Positions 25,745 through 34,344 of a stretch of DNA of 64,000 nucleotides are shown piece after piece. A program made the translations under genes and the position numbers. Every line of letters starts with the position of its first letter. The stretch's first letter is position 1. Source of the DNA: Rhodobacteraceae bacterium HLUCCO07 (GTDB taxonomy: Bacteria > Pseudomonadota > Alphaproteobacteria > Rhodobacterales > Rhodobacteraceae); NCBI GenBank assembly GCA_001314705.1, contig LJSU01000035.1:37112-101111 (forward strand). The letters run 5' to 3'. The notes below the pieces were generated by a model. It was not told the origin of the DNA. It searched no databases and worked only from the letters and a program-made list of their open reading frames with translations.

Positions 25745-26689
25745 CTACAACAGCACGAACAACAGCACGTTCAGCGTCACGAACGCCCCGCCCGTGGCCA
25801 GGATCTGCGCGATCGAGGCCATGCCCTCATGCCCCAGCTCCTGCGCAAAGAGCGCATAGATCGAGAACATCGGAATCGCCGCCGAGATCACCACCGCCGC
25901 AGCCAGTTCCGGCGCAAGCGGCGCCAACCCCACCAATGGCACCGCCAGCAAGGCCAGCGCGACCATCGCCGGATGCACCAGCAGCTTGCCCAGCACGATC
26001 ATCACGGCCACGCCCCGGTTGCCGCGAAACGGCACCCCCACCAGTGCCCCGCCGATCACGAAAAGCGCCAGCGCCGAGGCCGAGGCCGCCAGCATCTCGA
26101 ACACCCGCAGCACCGGCCCCGGCAGTCCCAGCCCGCTCAGCGACACCAACAGCCCGGCCACTAGCGCGATCACCATCGGCCGCCGGATCACGCCAAGCAG
26201 GATGTGCCCCAGCTTGTGCATGAGGTCGGCCTCGCCCCGGCCCTTCGATGCTTCCATGATCGCCAGACAGACCGGGATGATCACGAAATTCTCCACCAGC
26301 ATGTTGAGCGCAAGGATCTGCCCCGCGATCTCGGGAAAACTCAGAAGCATCACCGGGTAACCGATGAACCCCGAATTCGGGCAACTCGTGCCCATGATCG
26401 CCACCGCCCGGCGCCCGGGCGACAGCCCCAACGCACCGAAGACCACGAATCCGACCGCAATGGTCGCCAGCGCCCCGGCGAGGAAAACCGCCATGTAGGT
26501 CAGGTCGAACACTTCGCTCACGTCGCGCGTGGCCACCGCGTTGAACAAGAGCGCAGGCAGGGCGATGTTCATCACGTAACCGCCGAATTGCGGCATGTGC
26601 TCGGGGCGAAACACGCCCTTGCGCACACAGGCATAGCCCAGCGCGATGATGACATAGATCGGAAAGGTGATGCCCAGGATCGCCAGCAT
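25745..26689 (-). CDS. AEC-family (auxin efflux carrier-like) transporter
   Basis: 314 aa, ten predicted membrane helices in two five-helix halves. Seen: FPIYVIIALGYACVRKGVF, MNIALPALLFNAVATRD, the unwound-helix region TSCPNSGFIGYPVMLL, and in the second half VHPAMVALALL and SAAIPMFSIYALFAQELG. Bacterial members carry dicarboxylates or other small anions. The ribosome-binding site is weak (AAGGG 13 nt away). The gene is enclosed by two R1 repeats in direct orientation about 1.17 kb apart, which is unusual here. Confidence 0.88.
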   Translation of the reverse strand: MLAILGITFPIYVIIALGYACVRKGVFRPEHMPQFGGYVMNIALPALLFNAVATRDVSEVFDLTYMAVFLAGALATIAVGFVVFGALGLSPGRRAVAIMGTSCPNSGFIGYPVMLLSFPEIAGQILALNMLVENFVIIPVCLAIMEASKGRGEADLMHKLGHILLGVIRRPMVIALVAGLLVSLSGLGLPGPVLRVFEMLAASASALALFVIGGALVGVPFRGNRGVAVMIVLGKLLVHPAMVALALLAVPLVGLAPLAPELAAAVVISAAIPMFSIYALFAQELGHEGMASIAQILATGGAFVTLNVLLFVLL

Positions 26690-26723
26690 TTATGGCATGT
26701 TGCCCTTATTCAAACGTGTCTTC

Positions 26724-26890
26724 GCCCGGAACAGCGGCGTAGCCGCCCGGGCAGCACCGGGCCGCCCTGACGGCCGGGTGCTTTCGATAGGGTGCGCACC
26801 GGTCTGTGCAAGGGATGACGTTGAAAGATGAACTGCCCTGGGTTTATGTTCCAGGCACCCGACCGTGGCCCTGTGCTGCCCTCTCGTCCG
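26724..26890 (+). repeat. R1 intergenic repeat, copy C
   Basis: Near-identical to copy B over its first part (CGCCCGGAACAGCGGCGTAG, then GCCGCCCGGGCAGC), with GGCCGGGTGCTTTCGATAGG, AAGGGATGACGTTG and CACCCGACCGTGGCCC in the same order. It carries a short insertion relative to B after GGGCAGC. It lies between the start of the AEC gene and the end of aroC. Confidence 0.75.
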
Positions 26891-26947
26891 GCATTGGTGA
26901 AAGCCGATCTTGAGCGTAAAACGGTGATGTGCCTTGATCGCCAGCAT

Positions 26948-28054
26948 TCAGCCGATCCGACCCCCCATCTCGCCCACCTGCCCGCGATGCAGCAGCATGT
27001 GGTCAAGCATGACACAGGCCATCATCGCCTCGCCCACCGGCACCGCTCGGATACCGACGCAAGGATCATGCCGGCCCTTGGTGACAACCTCGGTCGGGCT
27101 GCCGTCGATGCGGATCGACCGGCGCGGCGTGAGGATCGAGGATGTGGGCTTGACCGCGAAGCGCACCACGATGTCCTGACCCGTCGAAATCCCGCCGAGG
27201 ATGCCGCCCGCATGGTTCGACGAGAACACGGGCTGCCCGTCATTGCCCATGAATATCTCGTCGGCATTCTCGGTTCCCTTGAGCCGTGCGGCGGCCATGC
27301 CCTCGCCGATCTCGACCCCTTTCACCGCGTTGATCGACATCATCGCCGCGGCGAGATCGGTGTCGAGCTTGCCATAGACCGGCGCGCCCAGTCCGGCGGG
27401 CGCATGGCGGGCCACGATCTCGATCTCCCCGCCGACCGAGTTTCGGTCCTTGCGGATCGCGGTCAGGTAGCTTTCCCATTCGTTGGCGATTTCCGGGCCT
27501 TGCGGAATCCAGAACGGGTTGGTTTCGATCGCGTCCCAGTCGAAGGCGTCGCGGTCGATTGCCATCTCGCCCATGCGCGTCATGTAGCCCTTGATATCGA
27601 GTTTCGGTGCGAGCTGCGCCAGCGCGGCCCGCGCCACCCCGCCTGCGGCCACCCGCGCCGCCGTTTCGCGGGCCGAGGATCGCCCCCCGCCGCGCGGATC
27701 GCGCCGCCCGTATTTCATGTGATAGGTGATATCGGCATGACCCGGGCGAAAGGTCCGGGCGATCTCGCTGTAATCCTTCGACCGCTGGTCGGTATTCTCG
27801 ATCATGAGCTGGATCGGCGTGCCGGTGGTGACCCCTTCGTAAGTGCCCGACAGGATACGTACCTGGTCCGGCTCCTGTCGTTGCGTGGTATTCTTGTTCT
27901 GGCCCGGCCGCCGCTTGTCGAGCCAGTGCTGGAGCATCGCCTCGTCGAGCGTCACGCCCGGCGGGCAGCCATCGACGGTGGCACCAAGGGCGGGGCCATG
28001 GCTTTCGCCCCATGTGGTGACGCGAAACAGGTGTCCGAATGTGTTGAGGCTCAT
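26948..28054 (-). CDS. aroC: Chorismate synthase
   Basis: Converts EPSP to chorismate using reduced FMN, the last common step to aromatic amino acids. 368 aa, standard. Seen: [20 protein letters not shown] with the catalytic His, [36 protein letters not shown] and [17 protein letters not shown], and the late [14 protein letters not shown] and [18 protein letters not shown]. The ATG at 28054 has AAAGGAG upstream. It follows dapE on the same strand across 210 bp containing an R2 repeat, so it is probably transcribed separately. Confidence 0.97.
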   Translation of the reverse strand: MSLNTFGHLFRVTTWGESHGPALGATVDGCPPGVTLDEAMLQHWLDKRRPGQNKNTTQRQEPDQVRILSGTYEGVTTGTPIQLMIENTDQRSKDYSEIARTFRPGHADITYHMKYGRRDPRGGGRSSARETAARVAAGGVARAALAQLAPKLDIKGYMTRMGEMAIDRDAFDWDAIETNPFWIPQGPEIANEWESYLTAIRKDRNSVGGEIEIVARHAPAGLGAPVYGKLDTDLAAAMMSINAVKGVEIGEGMAAARLKGTENADEIFMGNDGQPVFSSNHAGGILGGISTGQDIVVRFAVKPTSSILTPRRSIRIDGSPTEVVTKGRHDPCVGIRAVPVGEAMMACVMLDHMLLHRGQVGEMGGRIG

Positions 28055-28160
28055 GCGCGGGCTCCTTTCGCGCTGGCATAGCGTTGCGGGCGCGCTCTGC
28101 CAAGCCTTGAGCGCGCGCCGCGTTAACCCGATTTGCGAGGGCGCGCCTGGCGGATGGGGC

Positions 28161-28202
28161 GGCAGCCGGACAGCAGCCGGGTGGCAGCCGGAAGTCACCC
28201 CC
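28161..28202 (+). repeat. R2 GGCAGCCGG repeat, copy 2
   Basis: GGCAGCCGGACA, GCAGCCGGGT and GGCAGCCGGAA units followed by GTCACCCCC. A CGTTAACC motif and AACGCCGGTT follow, as after copy 1 near smpB. It lies in the 210-bp gap between dapE and aroC, reading against both genes. Confidence 0.6.
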
Positions 28203-28264
28203 TGCAAAAACGCACGTGAGCCCGCGTTAACCCCTGCGAACGCCGGTTTTGCGAACAGTTGCGG

Positions 28265-29413
28265 TCAGGCGAAATAGTCGGTGAGAATCCGTGTATAGAT
28301 CGCCTTGAGCTGCTCGATCTGTGCCGTGGGCACATGCTCATCGACCTGGTGCATGGTCTTGCCGACCAGCCCGAACTCCACCACCGGGCAATGATCCTTG
28401 ACGAACCGCGCATCCGACGTTCCTCCGGATGTCGAAAGAACCGGGGTCCGCCCGGTCTCCGCCTCCACCGCCCGCGTCACCAGATCCGAGAGCGGCCCGG
28501 GGGGCGTGAGGAAGCTCTCACCCGAAATTTTCACTTTCAATTCAATGCCCACGCCGAATTCTGTCGCTGCGCGATCGGCCTCTTCCTCAAGCCAGCGCGA
28601 CAGGGATGCGCCCGAATGCAGGTCGTTGAAGCGGATGTTGACGGCGGCGGTGCATTCGGCCGGGATCACGTTGGTGGCGGGGTTGCCCGTGTCCATCGTC
28701 ACCACCGCCAGTGTCGAGGCATCGAAATGTTCGCTGCCCTCGTCCAGCTCATGGCTGGCCAGCCGGTCAATGAGCCGCGCCAGCGCGGGCAGGGGGTTCT
28801 TCGCCCGGTGCGGATAGGCGGAATGCCCCTGTATCCCCGTCACCCGAAACCACCCCGTCATCGACCCCCGCCGCCCGATCTTGATCATATCGCCCATGTT
28901 TTCAGGGCAAGTGGGCTCCCCCACAAGGCAGGCCGACATCGCTTCGCCGGTCTCTTCCATCCAGTCGAGCAGTGCGGTGGTGCCGTCCACGGCGTCGCCC
29001 TCTTCATCGCCGGTGATGGCCAGAACAACCGAGCCGTCGGGCGGGGTGGTGCGGACGAAATCCACCGCGGCGGCAACAAAGGCGGCGACGCCCGATTTCA
29101 TGTCGGTCGCGCCACGCCCCCAGAGGACACCGTTTTCCAGGTCGCCCGAGAAGGGCGCGTGGGTCCATGCCGCCACGTCGCCCGGTGGCACGACATCGGT
29201 ATGGCCGTTGAAGCCGAAGGTTCGGACATGGCCTTTGGCCCCCCATCTGGCGAAGAGATTGGCCACCCCGCCGCGATCCACGCGGGTGCAGTCAAAACCC
29301 GCCTTGCTCAGCAATGCCTCGAGGAGCACGAGCGCACCGCCCTCCTCGGGGGTGACGGATTTGCAGCGGATGAGGCTTTGGGTCAGGTGGATGGGGTCGA
29401 GCTGTTGGGTCAT
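28265..29413 (-). CDS. dapE: Succinyl-diaminopimelate desuccinylase
   Basis: Zn-dependent amidohydrolase of the M20 family that removes succinate from N-succinyl-LL-DAP in lysine and peptidoglycan synthesis. 382 aa. Seen: [13 protein letters not shown] (metal His and Asp), [11 protein letters not shown] (bridging Asp), ITGDEEGDA (catalytic Glu pair), [17 protein letters not shown] and the terminal His in [10 protein letters not shown]. The start [10 protein letters not shown] at 29413 fits the family; the ribosome-binding site is weak. Shares its pathway with dapA at 7596. Confidence 0.95.
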   Translation of the reverse strand: MTQQLDPIHLTQSLIRCKSVTPEEGGALVLLEALLSKAGFDCTRVDRGGVANLFARWGAKGHVRTFGFNGHTDVVPPGDVAAWTHAPFSGDLENGVLWGRGATDMKSGVAAFVAAAVDFVRTTPPDGSVVLAITGDEEGDAVDGTTALLDWMEETGEAMSACLVGEPTCPENMGDMIKIGRRGSMTGWFRVTGIQGHSAYPHRAKNPLPALARLIDRLASHELDEGSEHFDASTLAVVTMDTGNPATNVIPAECTAAVNIRFNDLHSGASLSRWLEEEADRAATEFGVGIELKVKISGESFLTPPGPLSDLVTRAVEAETGRTPVLSTSGGTSDARFVKDHCPVVEFGLVGKTMHQVDEHVPTAQIEQLKAIYTRILTDYFA

Positions 29414-29713
29414 GAGGCAAGCCTGATTTTCGACAACTTTTGCGCAAGCCTTAAACCGGACCATTCCCGGGTGCAAATGTGGCGGAAATGACGCTTTGGG
29501 TGGAGCCTAGTGGAAGTTATGCGAAATGAGGAGCTTAACAGGTCCAATTGTTCCGTGTTATACTGAATTTAACAATAAACCGAGGCAGGTTGCGGCAAGA
29601 GGGCATAAACGCCCCGCCGAGCAGGAATGAACAGTGCTGACCCTTGATTGGGGTCGCGCTGTATCGTGACTGAAATGGATGGCCTGCCTCAGAATAAGCG
29701 AGGTGAGCAGGTC
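29414..29713. other. 300-bp leader between dapE and the Hint genes
   Basis: Divergent regulatory gap, clearly more A/T-rich than the surrounding genes around 29510-29600. Contains the promoter described at 29535. The stretch 29600-29700 shows no gene or repeat that can be supported, although an in-frame upstream ATG (29675) could extend the Hint protein by 13 residues. Confidence 0.5.
29535..29564 (+). promoter_or_regulatory. Candidate sigma-70 promoter for the Hint-gene pair
   Basis: TTAACA (-35, five of six) and TATACT (-10, five of six) with 18 nt between. Transcription would begin near 29572, giving a leader of about 140 nt to the start at 29714. The best promoter match seen in the window. 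Confidence 0.55.
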
Positions 29714-31327
29714 ATGGTTGCGGCGTCCGAGCTTCCGATCAACACCAATGCATCCGCCATGCAGATGGCGCAGAAAATCTTTGGCGACGGTGCCACGGTC
29801 GTGAATGCTTCTTACACTGGCGACTGGCGGTCGTCGGGCATCTATTCGGAAGGTGACACGGTCTCGCCCGACGTGACGCCCGGGGATGAGGGTGTGATCC
29901 TCTCGACGGGGCGGGCGGAGGATTTCACCAATGCGGCGGGAACGCGCCCGTGGTGGCAGGGTGGAGGACCCACTGAAGCGAACCAGAGCACGAACACCTC
30001 GACCGACACGAGCGGTCCAAACGACAACAGTTGGTTCAACGAGGCCGCGGGCGCGCGAACTTATGATGCGTCGTGGCTGGATGTGGATTTCGTTCCTGAC
30101 GGGGACACGATGACGATGCAGTTCGTCTTTTCCTCGGACGAGTTTCCTGAATATTCCAATTCGCAGTTTCAGGATTTCGTGGGGGTCTGGGTGAATGGCG
30201 TTCTTGTAGAAACTGCGGTCGGGGCGGCCAACCCGGGCAACCTTGTCGGCGGGATCAACCAGAATCTCTACAACGACAATACCCAGAGCCAACACAACAC
30301 CGAGATGGATGGGTTCACCGTCACCATGACGCTGACCACGCCAGTCACGGCAGACGAGGTGAACTCGATTCGGATCGGGATCGCGGATGTCGGGGATTCA
30401 TCTTATGATTCCAATCTGCTGATTGCTGGTGGTTCGGTGCAAACTGCCCTTATTGCCAATGATGACATGGCTCACCTGACAGGAGATCAGACCAAGACAC
30501 TGGACGTTCTGGCCAATGACGAGAACGCTGCCGGCGGCACCTTGTCAATTACACATATCAACGGGAATTCGGTCGGAGCGGGTGATACGGTCACGCTCAA
30601 CACGGGCCAGACTGTAACACTCAATGCGAACGGAAAGATAACGCTGGTCGGAGATGGCGACGACGAAGACTTCAATTTTACCTACACGGCAACCAATGGG
30701 ACGGAGGATGACACCGGGTTCGTTCTGGTCGAGTCGGTGCCCTGTTTCGTGGCAGGCACGCGCATCGAGACCGTCGATGGCCCACGCCAAGTCGAGTTTC
30801 TCGAACCTGGTGAACTAGTGTTGACGCAAGACCACGGCCCGCAGCCCTTGCGCTGGATAGGGCGCCGCCGGGTTGAGGCCAAAGGCAAGTTCGCGCCGAT
30901 CTATATCGCGCCCAACACGTTCGGGCAGCATGGTGCGGTGGCGGTGTCGCCGCTGCATCGGATTCTTGTGCGTGATTGCGTTTCCGAATTGTTGTTTGGC
31001 GAGGCCGAAGTTCTCGTTGCCGCGCGTGATCTCGTCAATGATCGAACGGTGCGCCCGGTCTATGGTGGCTCGGTCGAATATCTGCATCTTCTGTTTGACG
31101 ATCATCAGGTGGTTTATTCCGACGGGCTTGCGAGCGAAAGTTTTCATCCCGGCCCGCAAACGTCGCGTAGCCTCGAAGCCGAAATGGTCGCGGAGATTCA
31201 TGCACTTTTCCCCGAGATGGATCCTGTGACGGGAGCTGGATATGGCCCCAGTGCGCGCCCGGCCTTGCGCCGTTTCGAGGCCGAGCTTCTCACCCGAATG
31301 GGTGCTGCATCCGGCCGGGTCGCATGA
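29714..31327 (+). CDS. Secreted-type protein with choice-of-anchor L, VCBS/cadherin-like and Hint domains
   Basis: 537 aa. Residues 1-240 form a choice-of-anchor L-type domain (ELPINTNASAMQMAQKIFGD, SSGIYSEGDTVSPDVTPGD, GVILSTGRAEDFTN, QFVFSSDEFPEY). About 240-340 are a bacterial Ig/cadherin-like repeat (LDVLANDENAAGG, ITLVGDGDDEDFNFTYTATN). About 341-480 are a Hint_2 module, with the nucleophile Cys344 in VPCFVAGTRI and the block-B His415 in VSPLHRIL, then HQVVYSDGLASESFHPG. There is no N-terminal signal peptide, as in type I-secreted proteins. Hint domains cleave a peptide bond at their Cys; here only about 55 residues follow the module. Start set by GAGGTGAG upstream. Base composition is lower in GC than its neighbours. 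Confidence 0.8.
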   Translation: MVAASELPINTNASAMQMAQKIFGDGATVVNASYTGDWRSSGIYSEGDTVSPDVTPGDEGVILSTGRAEDFTNAAGTRPWWQGGGPTEANQSTNTSTDTSGPNDNSWFNEAAGARTYDASWLDVDFVPDGDTMTMQFVFSSDEFPEYSNSQFQDFVGVWVNGVLVETAVGAANPGNLVGGINQNLYNDNTQSQHNTEMDGFTVTMTLTTPVTADEVNSIRIGIADVGDSSYDSNLLIAGGSVQTALIANDDMAHLTGDQTKTLDVLANDENAAGGTLSITHINGNSVGAGDTVTLNTGQTVTLNANGKITLVGDGDDEDFNFTYTATNGTEDDTGFVLVESVPCFVAGTRIETVDGPRQVEFLEPGELVLTQDHGPQPLRWIGRRRVEAKGKFAPIYIAPNTFGQHGAVAVSPLHRILVRDCVSELLFGEAEVLVAARDLVNDRTVRPVYGGSVEYLHLLFDDHQVVYSDGLASESFHPGPQTSRSLEAEMVAEIHALFPEMDPVTGAGYGPSARPALRRFEAELLTRMGAASGRVA

Positions 31328-32394
31328 GGCCGTCCATGGGGTGGTTTGCGATCGCAGACAGCGAAACGACGAATTTTCGCGCGCCACGAGGCGGGCGGGA
31401 TGGACCATTGCCTCGCGGCACATTGATGATCGAAACTCGTCTGTCGCCAGATGGCAGGCCGCAAACCCTTCTGGCCTTTGAAAGCTATCATTGTGGAGAC
31501 TTCAAGCTTTCGGTGCAGGCGATCCCGGGGGGGGGCGTGGTGCTGGTCATGGCAGAGAATGGCGAGGCGTTCCACGCGACGCTTGATCACGATGCACAGG
31601 ACCGCGCAGACCTTCTGCGCATCAGCTATAGCTGGGATCTGATGCTGGGCAGTGGACGGTTGGCGATCGAGCGGCCGGAACACGGCAAGATGGTCAAACT
31701 CATGCTGGAGCGGCCACGCGCCATGCGAGTCGCGGATGTGCATGCGATGACGCGGGAGCCGGGGCGTCGTCTGATGGATCGGGATGTCGAGTTCTTTGCC
31801 GTTTCCGACCGGGTTGAACCCGTCGGACCGACCCCGAGCCTTGGTGGTGATGTGCCTGTCCTCGGGTCAGATCGCTATGTATCGGTAGGGGATCTGCGGC
31901 GCGGGGATCTGGTCGAGACCTTGGAGGCCGGTCTCGTGCCGGTCCTGCACGCGGTGCGGCGCACCGTGCCGGCACGTGGATCGTTCCGCCCCGTGCGGCT
32001 GCGCGCACCGTATTTCGGCTTGCGCCACGACATCGTTGTGGCCCCGGACCAGCGGTTGGTCGTGGGCGGGCCAGAGGTCGAGTATATCTTTGGCCGCGAG
32101 GCGGTCTTGGTACCGGCGCGGCATCTGGTCAACGGGATTTCTGCAATCAGTCTCAGTGGGCCGCCAACCGTGACCTATTGCCAGGTGATCCTGCCGCGGC
32201 ACGAATCCATGATTGGTGCCGGCTGTCCGATCGAGAGCCTCTACATCGGAAGGTTGCGGCGCAAGCCCGCGCAATTGGCGCAGAGTGTATTGGCGGAGAT
32301 CGACCGCACGTTGCTGCCGGAGCATTCCAAATCGAGCTATCCGATGCTGCGACCCTTCGAAGCTGTCACGCTGATGCAGCAACGCGCCGCATGA
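31324..32394 (+). CDS. Hint-like domain protein with degenerate active site
   Basis: 356 aa, overlapping the preceding Hint gene as ATGA. Residues about 30-125 look like an all-beta, LamG/concanavalin-like domain (GTLMIETRLSPDGRPQTLLAF, LRISYSWDLMLGSGRLAIER). About 175-315 align with the Hint_2 module of the neighbour: VPVLGSDRYVSVGDLRRGD, FRPVRLRAPYFGLRHDIVV, VTYCQVILPRHESMIGAG and IESLYIGRL. The Cys position is Val179 and the block-B His is Gln243, so self-cleavage by the usual route is not expected. Possible roles are an accessory or immunity-like partner, or a structural relative; not known. Confidence 0.72.
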   Translation: MRPSMGWFAIADSETTNFRAPRGGRDGPLPRGTLMIETRLSPDGRPQTLLAFESYHCGDFKLSVQAIPGGGVVLVMAENGEAFHATLDHDAQDRADLLRISYSWDLMLGSGRLAIERPEHGKMVKLMLERPRAMRVADVHAMTREPGRRLMDRDVEFFAVSDRVEPVGPTPSLGGDVPVLGSDRYVSVGDLRRGDLVETLEAGLVPVLHAVRRTVPARGSFRPVRLRAPYFGLRHDIVVAPDQRLVVGGPEVEYIFGREAVLVPARHLVNGISAISLSGPPTVTYCQVILPRHESMIGAGCPIESLYIGRLRRKPAQLAQSVLAEIDRTLLPEHSKSSYPMLRPFEAVTLMQQRAA

Positions 32395-32416
32395 TCCGGC
32401 GCATCTGGTCTGACCT

Positions 32417-33070
32417 TCAGAACGGAGTCCGTGCGTGGAACCGCATGCCCCGGCCACCTTCGGGGTGACGAAGGCGCAGTTCCTCGGCATGTAGCATCAT
32501 GCGCGGATACTCATCGGCATTGTCGGAATAGAAAGGATCGCCAAGGATGGGGTGACCGAGTGCAGCCATGTGTACGCGCAATTGATGGCTGCGCCCGGTG
32601 CGAGGAAAGAGGCGTACCCGGCTTTCGCATGCGTCGCTGCGGATAACCTTGTAGTTGGTGATGGCTTGCTTGCCAGTCGCATGGCAGACCATCTGGCGTG
32701 GACGGTTGGGCCAATCGACAATAAGTGGCAAGTCGATCATCCCTTCGCGCGCATCGATCCGACCGTGAACCCGCGTGACGTAGGTCTTTTTGGTCTGCCG
32801 TTTTTCGAATTGCAGGCCAAGGTGGCGCTGTGCATGGGGGGTGGCGGCAAAGACCATGACGCCGGATGTGTCGCGATCGAGACGGTGAACCAACAGTGCC
32901 GTGGGAAAACGGGCGACGACACGGGCGAGAAGACAATCGGCCAAGTGCGCACCCTTGCCCGGCACTGACAGGAGGCCGGCAGGTTTGTTGACCACGATCA
33001 ACGCCTGATCTTCATGCAGGATCTCGGGTGGGTCTTGCGGTGGGTCATAATTGTCCATGACATTGTTCAT
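32417..33070 (-). CDS. RluA-family pseudouridine synthase
   Basis: 217 aa. Isomerises uridine in rRNA or tRNA. Seen: EDQALIVVNKPAGLLSVPGKG, the catalytic motif HRLDRDTSGVMVFA with Asp, QFEKRQTKKTYVTRVHG, and FPRTGRSHQLRVHMAALGHPI. No S4 domain. The size and the catalytic HRLDRDTSG place it in the RluA/TruC-like group; E. coli RluA acts on 23S U746 and tRNA U32. Convergent with the Hint pair, 22 bp away. Target site inferred only. Confidence 0.9.
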   Translation of the reverse strand: MNNVMDNYDPPQDPPEILHEDQALIVVNKPAGLLSVPGKGAHLADCLLARVVARFPTALLVHRLDRDTSGVMVFAATPHAQRHLGLQFEKRQTKKTYVTRVHGRIDAREGMIDLPLIVDWPNRPRQMVCHATGKQAITNYKVIRSDACESRVRLFPRTGRSHQLRVHMAALGHPILGDPFYSDNADEYPRMMLHAEELRLRHPEGGRGMRFHARTPF

Positions 33071-33594
33071 GGTCCTGAGCCATACCCCGCGACCGGTTGA
33101 GGGGCAACCCGACCTCGGCGAGGTCTGGCAAGCCGGGGCCTTGCGGCCTGTTCGGAGTTGGATTTCGGTGGGCGACGTACATGGCGCACCTGAAGATCGA
33201 ACGTGTGCTCGAGGCGGTTGCCGAAAGCATGGACAGCGCGAACGAATCCCCTGACGGTCGGAACCTTCCGCTTTCTGCCACCGTCTTACTGGTTGTGTGA
33301 AAGGTCTTTTCCGGCGTCCGGTTTCGCCGGGGGCTTTATGTGATGGGCCGCTTGGTTTTGGCGCGGGTTCGGTGAACTTGATTTAGTGAGTGTCGATTTG
33401 ACCACGCTCACCGAGGACTGGATGGTCACAGAATTCAAGGTCGTCATGCGTTTGGCTCAAATCGGTGGGATGCGCTAAGGAGCGATGAGTGCGAGGGTCG
33501 CCACCGATTTTCGCTTTGCCGGTCACTCCGAGGCATTGCGCTCCAGCGGAAGGGGGCCCTTGAATGTCGGGCAAGGATGGGCTTGGCTGGCAAC
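33071..33594. other. 524-bp gap with one long inverted repeat
   Basis: No protein-coding gene is convincingly supported. A 39-codon reading frame at 33181-33300 on the plus strand (MAHLKIERVLEAVAES...) has no recognised relatives and no clear ribosome-binding site. The segment 33300-33460 has ordinary composition and shows nothing. The inverted repeat at 33459-33510 lies about 85 bp before the methyltransferase start. Confidence 0.5.
33459..33510 (+). repeat. 10-bp perfect inverted repeat, possible RNA hairpin
   Basis: AAATCGGTGG at 33459-33468 and its exact complement CCACCGATTT at 33501-33510, separated by 32 nt containing AAGGAG and ATGAG. If transcribed it would form a long-armed hairpin upstream of the methyltransferase gene. 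It could be a leader structure or the end of a small RNA; neither is shown. Confidence 0.35.
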
Positions 33595-34242
33595 ATGAAC
33601 GATGATGCTCGACCTGGCCCGGATGATGCCCCCGACCTCGATGCTGCCTATGCTCTGCGCACGCCTGAAGACAGTCAGCGACTTTACCGCAGCTGGGCGG
33701 ATAGCTATGACAGCGATTTCGTCGACGAGATGGATTACCGTCTGCCCCAGCACGTGGCGCGCGTGTTTCTGGCGGCTCATCCCAAGGGTCCGGTACTCGA
33801 TCTCGGTGCGGGAACGGGCGTTATGGGTCTCTTGCTCGAAGGGCAGGTGACACCGGTCGACGGCACCGACATTTCTCCCGAAATGCTGGCAGTTGCCGCA
33901 CGCAAACAGGTGTATCGGCAGCTTTTCGAAGGTGATCTGACAGGACGGCTGAACGTGGCGGACGGCGCGTATTGCAGCGTCGTGAGTGCGGGGACCTTCA
34001 CCACCGGCCATGTCGGGCCTGCCGCGCTCGATGAGGTGCTGCGCATTCTGGCTCCGGGCGGATATGGCGTGATTTCGGTCAATGTCCGTCATTGGCAAAG
34101 CGAAGGTTTTGCCGATGCCTTTGCGATGCTGCGCCCGCGTCTTGCCTCTTTCGAGCGGATCGAGGTGTCGATATATGGGCCACGCAACACGGGCCCGCAT
34201 GCTGATGACAAGGGTTTTGTCGTGCGCTTCCAAAGGGACTGA
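33595..34242 (+). CDS. Class I SAM-dependent methyltransferase
   Basis: 215 aa from the ATG at 33595; the ATG at 33577 would add six residues. Seen: DLDAAYALRTPEDSQRLYRSWADSYDSDF, motif I VLDLGAGTGVMGLLL, the acidic end of beta-2 (VDGTDISPEML), and the post-I motifs GDLTGRLNVADGAY and ILAPGGYGVISVN. The TPEDSxxLYxxWADSYD opening is shared with a group of small methyltransferases of unknown target. Neighbours are unrelated, so no substrate is proposed. Confidence 0.8.
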   Translation: MNDDARPGPDDAPDLDAAYALRTPEDSQRLYRSWADSYDSDFVDEMDYRLPQHVARVFLAAHPKGPVLDLGAGTGVMGLLLEGQVTPVDGTDISPEMLAVAARKQVYRQLFEGDLTGRLNVADGAYCSVVSAGTFTTGHVGPAALDEVLRILAPGGYGVISVNVRHWQSEGFADAFAMLRPRLASFERIEVSIYGPRNTGPHADDKGFVVRFQRD

Positions 34243-34344
34243 GCCCAGACCATCATTCGTTCTTGGGAATGATGCTCGGTCGCAGCACGTGCATGCAGGT
34301 TGCAAAGGGAAATCGGTGCATGGGTTGAGGTCCGATAAGGAGTA

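Noticed and set aside
33045-33281. 78-codon minus-strand frame upstream of the RluA-type gene
   Set aside because: Low-complexity Arg/Pro/Ser composition and overlap with the 5' end of the pseudouridine synthase gene.
33181-33300. 39-codon plus-strand frame starting MAHLKIERV
   Set aside because: No clear ribosome-binding site and no known relatives; kept only as a note in the gap entry.
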